NCBI GenBank assembly: GCA_018064305.1
Contig: JAGHVP010000041.1
Span: 1-13,092 of the forward strand
From: Candidatus Equibacterium intestinale
GTDB lineage: Bacteria; Bacteroidota; Bacteroidia; Bacteroidales; UBA932
Direction: 5' to 3'
Length of the DNA: 13,092 nucleotides
Part shown: one piece after another, positions 1 to 5,631 of the stretch
Position numbering within the stretch: the stretch's first letter is position 1
Layout: each line of letters begins with the position of its first letter
Program-made: the position numbers and the translations under genes
Notes under the pieces: model-generated
Told to the model about the DNA's origin: nothing
What the model saw: the letters and a program-made list of their open reading frames with translations, nothing else
Databases searched by the model: none

Positions 1-26
1 GAAGGTGTGGCTGGAACACCTCCTTT
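1..26 (+). rRNA. rrs: 16S ribosomal RNA, 3' end only
   Basis: The window opens inside the loop of helix 45 (GAA, then GGTGTGGCT) and continues with GGAACACCTCCTTT, the universal 16S 3' terminus that carries the anti-Shine-Dalgarno sequence CCTCC. The A in GGAACACC, where most phyla have GGATCACC, is the form familiar from Bacteroidota. The mature end is placed by analogy with E. coli and is uncertain by a few bases. The rest of the gene lies outside the window. Confidence 0.93.
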
Positions 27-46
27 TTGGAGCAGACGATATTCCG

Positions 47-76
47 AGGGCTTGCGAATGTGACAAGGCGAGTCCT
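47..76 (+). other. 16S trailer hairpin
   Basis: AGGGCTTGC (47-55) pairs with GCGAGTCCT (68-76) over 9 bp including two G-T wobbles, with a 12-base loop. It lies between the 16S end and the terminator and may belong to the precursor trailer handled during 16S maturation. It has no T tract, so it is not itself a terminator. No tRNA fold is visible in this spacer. Confidence 0.5.
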
Positions 77-97
77 TCTGTCTTCCTTAACCATAAA

Positions 98-131
98 ACG
101 GATGTTTCGCTATACGAAGCATCCGTTTTTT
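98..131 (+). terminator. Intrinsic terminator after the 16S rRNA
   Basis: ACGGATGTTTCG (98-109) pairs with CGAAGCATCCGT (115-126) around the loop CTATA: a 12-bp stem with one G-T wobble, extended by flanking A-T pairs and followed by a run of six T (126-131). This is a textbook rho-independent terminator and appears to end the 16S transcript about 100 bases after the mature end. On the minus strand it has only a short T run, so it could also act weakly against transcripts from the gene at 181-774. Confidence 0.88.
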
Positions 132-147
132 ATTTATGCCTTTTATA

Positions 148-172
148 AAGCACAGCCTTCAAAGCAGTGCTT
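148..172 (-). terminator. Possible terminator of the YqiA-like gene
   Basis: Read on the minus strand just past the stop codon of the gene at 181-774, AAGCAC-T-GCT and GGC-T-GTGCTT form a stem with one T-T mismatch and a five-base loop. The following TTATAAAAGG is a poor T tract. The position fits termination but the signal is weak. Confidence 0.35.
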
Positions 173-180
173 CAATAATA

Positions 181-774
181 TTATTCTGACAGGATTTCCT
201 GAATCTTGGGAAGGATAGAGTGCTTGAGAACATCGTCGTTGATGCGGTGTTCGCCGTCAAACCAGCTTGCCTGAGCCTCGGGATAGTGTTCTACGAATGT
301 GTCGTATCCGTGTGCCACTGGGTCGTGGCGGCCGAACATTGCGTTGCAGAGCGTTTTTTCATCTTCCGTAAGGTCGTCGAACTGATGGTCTTCCATGTTG
401 CGGAAGGCCTGGATTATTTCTTTTGTGACCCTTGCGGTCATCTGTTTGTCCTTACGCTTGTTAAGATATGTGAAATTGCCGAGCTTCAGCACCTTGCTCA
501 TGTGCGACATCCAGAATGCCGGATTGACAATCAGACGGCGGAAACCTATCATCTGCTGCGCATACATCCCGCCCATGCTTGTGCCGATAATCAGGCAGGG
601 CTGCTCCTGTGCGCACAGCTGCTTCAGGAACGGCAGCGCCTCGCGCGGGTCAAGCGGAATGTCAGGTGCAACAATTTCATAATCGGGAAGTACGCGCCTC
701 AGAAGCTGGGCAGTGCCGCTTGCACCGGAAGATGCAAAGCCGTGGAAATAAACAATCTTTTCTTTCTCTTCCAT
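181..774 (-). CDS. YqiA/YcfP-family alpha/beta-hydrolase (putative esterase)
   Basis: A 197-residue cytoplasmic protein of the YqiA (UPF0227) type, a small alpha/beta-hydrolase family with esterase activity in E. coli and an unknown natural substrate. The order of motifs is complete: HGF near the N-terminus (residues 11-13, oxyanion region), the nucleophile elbow GTSMGG (Ser66), GRHD (Asp151) and GEHRI (His176), a plausible catalytic triad. The length is normal for the family and no signal peptide is present. An upstream in-frame ATG at 807 would add 11 residues. It is rejected because a consensus -7 box (795-802) lies between it and the ATG at 774, so the transcript should start downstream of it. 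No Shine-Dalgarno sequence is visible. The gene is probably monocistronic and faces the 16S terminator. The family assignment is confident, the substrate is not. Confidence 0.88.
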   Translation of the reverse strand: MEEKEKIVYFHGFASSGASGTAQLLRRVLPDYEIVAPDIPLDPREALPFLKQLCAQEQPCLIIGTSMGGMYAQQMIGFRRLIVNPAFWMSHMSKVLKLGNFTYLNKRKDKQMTARVTKEIIQAFRNMEDHQFDDLTEDEKTLCNAMFGRHDPVAHGYDTFVEHYPEAQASWFDGEHRINDDVLKHSILPKIQEILSE

Positions 775-794
775 AATCTGATATGTGTTATATG

Positions 795-828
795 CAAAGA
801 TAAACATAATTGCGATGTCTGCACCAAG
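795..828 (-). promoter_or_regulatory. Promoter of the YqiA-like gene
   Basis: On the minus strand, TATCTTTG (802-795) matches the Bacteroidota -7 consensus TAnnTTTG exactly. CTTG (828-825) lies 22 bases upstream in place of TTTG. Transcription would begin about 5-8 bases past the -7 box, giving a leader of roughly 10-15 bases before the ATG at 774. Confidence 0.6.
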
Positions 829-848
829 TGATTATGCTTCAATTTTGC

Positions 849-856
849 TATATTTG
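849..856 (+). promoter_or_regulatory. -7 box of the GH27 operon promoter
   Basis: TATATTTG matches TAnnTTTG exactly and ends 37 bases before the ATG at 894, giving a leader of about 30 AT-rich bases. No good TTTG is present 19-21 bases upstream, so the -33 element is weak or replaced by an activator. The promoter lies back to back with that of the YqiA-like gene within about 60 bp. Confidence 0.5.
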
Positions 857-893
857 CCACACTTTGTGAAATAAAAGTAATAATACCATATCT

Positions 894-2519
894 ATGAAAA
901 ACTTCTCAAGACTCTGCTGCGCGCTGTTATGTGCCGCATCAGTTTTATCTGCCTGTGCAGGGCAGAGCAACCCTTTTGACAACCAGGAAGAGGTGCGCCT
1001 TCCCATCATGGGCTGGAGCTCGTGGAACACATTCTTATGCGACATAAGCGAGGACCTTATCTGCGGGCAGGCCGATGCAATGGTGGAGACCGGGCTGAAG
1101 GATGCAGGCTACAGCTACATCAATATCGATGACGGATATACCGACGGCCGAGGAGAGGACGGATTCATCCGTATCGACACAACCAAATTCCCCAACGGAA
1201 TGAAAGTAGTGGCAGACTATATCCATAGCAAGGGTCTGAAGGCCGGTATCTATGCAGATGGCGGAAACAACAACTGCGGAACCCGCGACGTGCGTCCCTA
1301 TGGGCTTGAGGTGGGGCTCTGGAGATATGAGGAGCAGGATACGAAGATGTATTTCGACGACTGGAACTATGATTTCATAAAGATTGACTTCTGCGGCGGA
1401 CTCTGGCGCAAGCTTGACGTTCAGGAGCAGTACACCAAGATTGCCGATGCAATCCATAAATGCGACAAGCAGGACATCCGTTTCAATGTGTGCCGCTGGG
1501 CATTCCCCGGTGTTTGGGTGCGCGAAGTTGCAGATTCATGGAGAACCACCAACGACATCGAGCTTGACTGGGCGTCTATCAAACGCATCACTCTTGAGAA
1601 TGTATATCTTTCGGCCTATGTCGGCGGCGGCCATTACAACGACCTGGACATGCTTGAGATAGGCCGCGAACTGCCCGAGGATGAAGAGCGCACCCACATG
1701 GCAGTATGGTGCATAATGTCATCCCCCATCATCATAGGATGTGACTTCCGCACAATTCCGGAACGCTCCATTGAACTTCTGAAGAACCAGGACCTGCTTG
1801 CAATGGACCAGGACCGTTTGGGCATAAGCGGTGCCCCTGTGGCATTTGCCGACAGTGTGCTTGTGCTGGCAAAGGATATGGAGACATTCCACGGCCCGAA
1901 GAGGGCGGTGGTTGTGACCAACCTCAGCGGAGAGGAGGCTTCGATAGACGTGCCTCTGGCAGATCTTGGATTCCGCGGCAAAGTGGCTGTGTATGACTGC
2001 TTCCAGCATGCGGACCGCCAGGATATCTGCCTCAGCGACCATATCACCGTAAAGGTGGCTGCACACGGCAGCGAGGCTTTCTATCTCACAGGCAAGAGGA
2101 TAGACAAGACATCATATCAGGCAGAAGAGGCTTTCCTGAATGCATATTCAGAGCTTGAAGAACATGCCGACCGCACCCCTCATGTATATTTCAGCACATC
2201 AGCCGACCTGGGTATGTATGCCTGCGGTCTTGGCGGACGTGAAGACAACTGGATGGAATGGCAGAAAGTTGAAAGCTCGAAGGGCGGCAGGTATGTGGTT
2301 ACCGTTCGCTATGCATGCGCTGACGAAAGCGGCATGAAGATGAGCGTGAACGGCGCAGAGGCTGCTTCGTTCGATAACCTGAATACAGGTGCCGAACTTG
2401 AGTGGGCCGAAACTTCGGCAGTGGTCGAACTCAATGCCGGCTACAACACCATCCGTCTTGAAAATGCTGATGCAGCAATGCCTGCAATTGACAGAATCAC
2501 AGTTAAGGAATACAGATAG
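894..2519 (+). CDS. GH27 alpha-galactosidase-like lipoprotein with C-terminal CBM-like domain
   Basis: Exported glycoside hydrolase of family GH27 (clan GH-D, retaining), expected to remove terminal alpha-galactose or a related sugar. Residues 1-21 form a lipoprotein signal with lipobox LSAC (Cys21). No run of acidic residues follows the Cys, so surface display is not indicated. The (beta/alpha)8 domain starts with MGWSSWNTF (39-47), followed by NIDDGY (77-82), KIDFCG with the probable nucleophile Asp165, CRW (200-202), and SWRTTNDI with the probable acid/base Asp221. A small beta domain follows. From about residue 405 a beta-rich module opens with YQAEEA and ends in a short IDRITV strand, like CBM6/CBM35 modules. 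Where human alpha-galactosidase A has Glu203 there is Arg201, so the exact specificity is open. The next gene starts 6 bases after the stop, so the two are co-transcribed. Confidence 0.88.
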   Translation: MKNFSRLCCALLCAASVLSACAGQSNPFDNQEEVRLPIMGWSSWNTFLCDISEDLICGQADAMVETGLKDAGYSYINIDDGYTDGRGEDGFIRIDTTKFPNGMKVVADYIHSKGLKAGIYADGGNNNCGTRDVRPYGLEVGLWRYEEQDTKMYFDDWNYDFIKIDFCGGLWRKLDVQEQYTKIADAIHKCDKQDIRFNVCRWAFPGVWVREVADSWRTTNDIELDWASIKRITLENVYLSAYVGGGHYNDLDMLEIGRELPEDEERTHMAVWCIMSSPIIIGCDFRTIPERSIELLKNQDLLAMDQDRLGISGAPVAFADSVLVLAKDMETFHGPKRAVVVTNLSGEEASIDVPLADLGFRGKVAVYDCFQHADRQDICLSDHITVKVAAHGSEAFYLTGKRIDKTSYQAEEAFLNAYSELEEHADRTPHVYFSTSADLGMYACGLGGREDNWMEWQKVESSKGGRYVVTVRYACADESGMKMSVNGAEAASFDNLNTGAELEWAETSAVVELNAGYNTIRLENADAAMPAIDRITVKEYR

Positions 2520-2525
2520 TATCAG

Positions 2526-3716
2526 ATGTTCTACAAGGATTTCAAGGGAGAGAAGCTTTCTGCACTTGGCTTCGGCACAATGCGTCTGCCCGTCGACGGC
2601 GGCGGCAGGATAGACCAGAAGACATTCGAAAGGATGACCGACGAGGCCATCGACCACGGCGTGAACTATTTTGATACAGCCTGGCCGTACCACGGCTCTA
2701 TGAGTGAGATTGCGTGCGGCATTGCGCTGGGAAGGCATCCGCGCGACAGATGGAATCTGGCCGACAAGTATCCAGGGCATCAGCATATCCCTGACCTTGA
2801 CCCGCAGAAATACTTCGAGGCACAGCTCAGGAAGTGCAAGGTTGACTATTTCGATTTCTACCTGATGCACAATGTGTGCGAAAACTCGATTGACGTGTAC
2901 CGTGATGCCGATATGCTGGAGTATTTCATCCGTCAGAAAGAGGCTGGCAGAATAAGGCATCTCGGTTTCTCTACACATGCCGATCTGCCGCTCCTCAAGG
3001 AAATCCTGAAGATGTGGGAAGGACAGATGGAATTCTGCCAGATCCAGCTCAACTATCTTGACTGGACGCTGCAGAATGCACGTGCGAAATGCAGGCTCCT
3101 GGACGAGGCGGGGCTTCCTATATGGGTGATGGAGCCCGTGCACGGTGGTTCCCTTGCCACTCTGCCAGAGGAACAGGCGGCGCGTCTGAAGGCAATCCGT
3201 CCCGATGCCAGCATCGCCTCCTGGACTTTCCGCTGGCTGCAGGCCCGGCCTGATGTTGTGGTTACATTGAGCGGAATGTCAGATCCCGGGCAGCTTGCAG
3301 ACAATCTTGCAACATACGGAAAGGAAGATCCCGTCTCACCTGAAGAGAGTGACCTTCTGCTGGATATCGCAGAAAAGATCAAGGGAGGTGTGCCATGCAC
3401 AAAGTGCCGCTATTGCGTTGAAGAGTGCCCGATGGAACTTGACATTCCCCGCATGATGCACCTTTACAACGACTTCAATTACGCAACCAACTATACCGTG
3501 AAAATGGCGGTGGAGGCCCTTCCGGAAGGGCAGAGGCCCGATGTATGTGTGGGATGCGGCCGCTGCGCCGCCATGTGCCCGCAGAAGATAGACATACCCG
3601 GTGTTATGAGCGCACTCGCAGACAAGCTGGCTTCCGTCCCCACATGGAAGGCGGAGTGTGAAGAGCGCAATGCCGGCTACGCCGCTTTCTTCAAGGAGAC
3701 TGAGATTACCAGATAA
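2526..3716 (+). CDS. Aldo/keto reductase with C-terminal [4Fe-4S] ferredoxin-like domain
   Basis: A cytoplasmic oxidoreductase of the COG1453 type: an aldo/keto reductase barrel fused to an iron-sulfur tail, 396 residues, normal for this architecture. The barrel opens with LGFGTMRLP (14-22) and shows the family tetrad as Asp50, Tyr55, Lys81 and His115. The tail holds two cysteine clusters, CTKCRYCVEECP (Cys291, 294, 297, 301) and CVGCGRCAAMCP (Cys341, 344, 347, 351), each suited to a [4Fe-4S] cluster. No physiological substrate is established for these fusions; electron transfer between NAD(P)H or flavin, the clusters and a carbonyl or sugar is plausible. It follows the GH27 gene by 6 bases with no promoter between, so it may process the released sugar. 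Its 3' end overlaps the convergent amidohydrolase by 11 bases, and no terminator is visible there. Confidence 0.9.
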   Translation: MFYKDFKGEKLSALGFGTMRLPVDGGGRIDQKTFERMTDEAIDHGVNYFDTAWPYHGSMSEIACGIALGRHPRDRWNLADKYPGHQHIPDLDPQKYFEAQLRKCKVDYFDFYLMHNVCENSIDVYRDADMLEYFIRQKEAGRIRHLGFSTHADLPLLKEILKMWEGQMEFCQIQLNYLDWTLQNARAKCRLLDEAGLPIWVMEPVHGGSLATLPEEQAARLKAIRPDASIASWTFRWLQARPDVVVTLSGMSDPGQLADNLATYGKEDPVSPEESDLLLDIAEKIKGGVPCTKCRYCVEECPMELDIPRMMHLYNDFNYATNYTVKMAVEALPEGQRPDVCVGCGRCAAMCPQKIDIPGVMSALADKLASVPTWKAECEERNAGYAAFFKETEITR

Positions 3717-4881
3717 GCCCGCCGTCGCAGATCACGTGGCTTACCGCGCGAGAGTCTGCAGAGTAGACTATGTTGGATGTGAGGTTGTGACAGGGCTGGA
3801 GGGCTGCATCATCCAGGTTGAAAAGGATGGCATCGGCAATCCTGCCTTCTGCAATCTCACCGGCATCTATGCCGAAAGCTTCCGCACCGTTTCGTGTGGC
3901 CCATCTGAACACTTCCTCAGATGAAAGCAGTTTTGCGTCGCCCCGGCTTTTTGCCAGCAGGGAGGCTGCCTTCATCTCGCCTATGATGCTGAGAGAGTCG
4001 TTGGAAGATGCACCGTCGGTGCCCAGGGTGATGCGGCATCCCGATTTGATTGCATTTTCATAGACCATGCGCCCGCTGCCAAGCTTCATGTTTGAGCAGG
4101 GACAGTGAGCTACGGTTACGCCGCGTTCTGCAAGAAGGTCCCATTCTGCTTCATCCACCCACACACAGTGCGCCAGAACCACGTCGGGCCCGAGGACTCC
4201 GAGAGAATCGAGATATCTGACGGGAGACATGCCGTGGTCTTTTATGCAGTTGTCATGTTCGGCCTTGTTCTCTGCAGCGTGGATATGGATGCGCATGTTG
4301 TGGTTGCGGGCATACTCGGCAGCAAGCTTCAACTTCTCCGGCCCTACGGTGTAGACTGCATGGGGAGCCATTACAAGCTGGATGCGCCCACCGGTAGGGT
4401 CCTGCCAGTTTTCAATGAAACTCTTCTTTGCCGCTGTAACCTCGGGAGAATGATAGTCCATCACCGTAATGCCGATTGCGGCGCGCATTCCCGCAGCCGC
4501 AACAGCAGCTATCGTCTCCTCGATGTCGAAATACATGTCGTTGAAGAACACCGAGCCGGATGAAACCATTTCGCGCACTGCTATTTCAGATCCTTTCCGG
4601 ATGTCCTGCGGCTTGAGGGTGTCTTCGTATGGCCAGATATAGTTTTCAAGCCAGTCCTGGAGGTCGTGCCCCTCTGCATATCCGCGCATGAGGGTCATCG
4701 CCGCGTGGGTGTGAGTGTTGTAGAAGGCGGGGGTGATGGCAAGATGCGAGCCGTCCATCACCTGTTCGCAGCTTTCCGGTGCTTCCAAAGTTCCGGCAGG
4801 GGAGATCCTGCTGAAACGGTTTCCTTCAATCAGAATGTCGACCTGTCTGCCGTCAAGGCATATGTTCTTAATGACTGTCAT
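3706..4881 (-). CDS. mtaD: Amidohydrolase, 5-methylthioadenosine/S-adenosylhomocysteine deaminase type
   Basis: A cytoplasmic metal-dependent amidohydrolase of the TrzA/AtzA/MtaD group, 391 residues. After a short N-terminal beta domain come NTHTHAAMTLMRG (metal ligands His57 and His59), HIHAAE (His201, catalytic Glu204), LAHCVW (His238), HCPCSNMKLGSG (259-270) and LGTDGASSND (metal ligand Asp289). THxHxxMTLMRG, HCPxSNMKL and TDGxxSNN/D are typical of enzymes that deaminate MTA and SAH to the inosyl products; guanine deaminase and other relatives differ in these blocks. Family-level confidence is high; exact substrate confidence is moderate because the group includes other deaminases. The ATG shares four bases (ATGA) with the stop of the DUF4252 gene, which indicates translational coupling. 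It is the last gene of the minus-strand operon and converges on the aldo/keto reductase gene. Confidence 0.88.
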   Translation of the reverse strand: MTVIKNICLDGRQVDILIEGNRFSRISPAGTLEAPESCEQVMDGSHLAITPAFYNTHTHAAMTLMRGYAEGHDLQDWLENYIWPYEDTLKPQDIRKGSEIAVREMVSSGSVFFNDMYFDIEETIAAVAAAGMRAAIGITVMDYHSPEVTAAKKSFIENWQDPTGGRIQLVMAPHAVYTVGPEKLKLAAEYARNHNMRIHIHAAENKAEHDNCIKDHGMSPVRYLDSLGVLGPDVVLAHCVWVDEAEWDLLAERGVTVAHCPCSNMKLGSGRMVYENAIKSGCRITLGTDGASSNDSLSIIGEMKAASLLAKSRGDAKLLSSEEVFRWATRNGAEAFGIDAGEIAEGRIADAILFNLDDAALQPCHNLTSNIVYSADSRAVSHVICDGGLIW

Positions 4882-5366
4882 TTCTTTTTGCTTTCTTCGA
4901 TTATTCTTCTGGCATCTGCTTTTGCCATCCTGCCGGAGAGGATTACCGCAAAGACATTCTGACTGCGGTCCATGACAAACATGACAAGTGATGTTATGTC
5001 TTCGCCCTGCGGCTCCATATATATCTTGATGTGGTCGCCTTCGTGACGTGCGTCAAGTGCAAGCTCCATCGATTTTTTCAGGTCACGGTCGATAGATGTC
5101 CAGTAGCTCTGAGTATCTGCGAATTTCTCTTTCTCAAACCCGAGGACATTGATGCCGCTTATTTTTGATCCTTTAGGAATCTTGGCCCCGGAGCTGCTTA
5201 TTGCCATCCTGGCAAGCGGACCGCTCATCGAGAATGTGGTGCAGTCCTCGACTGTCTTGTATTTCGCCCAGACAGCATCGGCCTTTTCACCTGCAAAGAG
5301 AGGTGAAAACGCAATAAATGCAGCCACACAGAGCGAAAGGAACCTCTTATTCCACATACATTGCAT
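4878..5366 (-). CDS. DUF4252 domain-containing exported protein
   Basis: A small protein of up to 162 residues. A signal peptide covers about the first 26 residues (basic MWNKR, then a hydrophobic stretch ending SPLFAG), and the rest resembles DUF4252: an alternating alpha/beta domain with DRDLKKSMELALDA in the middle and a C-terminal strand VFAVILSGRM followed by a helix. DUF4252 proteins occur in Bacteroidota and their function is unknown. The ATG at 5366 has AAGG nine bases upstream; the ATG at 5357 gives a more typical signal peptide (MWNKRF) and is a real alternative. Either start overlaps the end of the upstream reading frame (stop at 5347), and the gene's own stop overlaps the deaminase start by four bases. 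It therefore sits in the middle of a translationally chained operon. Confidence 0.78.
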   Translation of the reverse strand: MQCMWNKRFLSLCVAAFIAFSPLFAGEKADAVWAKYKTVEDCTTFSMSGPLARMAISSSGAKIPKGSKISGINVLGFEKEKFADTQSYWTSIDRDLKKSMELALDARHEGDHIKIYMEPQGEDITSLVMFVMDRSQNVFAVILSGRMAKADARRIIEESKKK

Positions 5367-5631
5367 AAATTTTAGCCTTGCGCATCTTCACTGCCACACT
5401 GAACGGGCCGCCGCAGCTTTCCAGGTCAAAGATGTCGGCATGGAGTTCGTCTCCTTTGAACACTTTCCTTGCAACCTTGCGGCCCGAAGCATCGAAGAGC
5501 TTGAGAACTATCTTTCCGCCATCTTCAGTGACAGCGTTCATGCTGAGGGTGGATCCTCCTGCTATCTGACGTGTCTTGAATGAGCCGGCGCGGCTGCCAG
5601 CCTCGATTCAGAAAAATCCGTCGGCACGGTA
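5347..5631 (-). pseudogene. Stranded C-terminal beta-sandwich domain of the propeller protein
   Basis: These 95 codons continue the reading frame of the gene at 5632-7284 with no shift, after its TAG. The frame reads YRADGFF, meets a TGA (5608-5610), then continues as IEAGSRAGSFKTR and runs 86 codons to a TAA at 5347. The pattern (R-x-DGF, hydrophobic-x-AG, SFKTR, strands through KIVLKLFDASGRKV, ending in VKMRKAKIYAMYV) is that of the beta-sandwich often found after propeller-type glycosidase-like domains. The segment is therefore the original C-terminus, not an independent gene. Its only ATG (5541) lies 13 bases after AGGAGG (5560-5555), so reinitiation to make a 64-residue fragment cannot be excluded. 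It could also be reached by stop readthrough. Confidence 0.72.

Noticed and set aside
27..180. tRNA or 5S gene in the spacer after the 16S
   Set aside because: No cloverleaf, T-loop GTTCGANTC or CCA end is visible; the two hairpins present are a trailer stem and a terminator.
27..218. 63-codon plus-strand frame after the 16S
   Set aside because: It covers the rRNA trailer and the terminator hairpin and runs into the convergent gene; it is non-coding.
775..807. Longer start (ATG at 807) for the YqiA-like gene
   Set aside because: The extra codons contain the -7 box of the gene's own promoter, so they are unlikely to be transcribed.
2199..3143. 314-codon minus-strand open frame
   Set aside because: It spans two well-supported plus-strand genes antisense and their junction; no domain or signal is recognisable.
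5347..5541. 64-residue open frame as an independent small gene
   Set aside because: It is in the same frame as the propeller gene and its sequence upstream of the ATG continues the domain pattern (SFKTRQIAGGSTLS), so it is the cut-off C-terminus. Reinitiation is kept only as a possibility.
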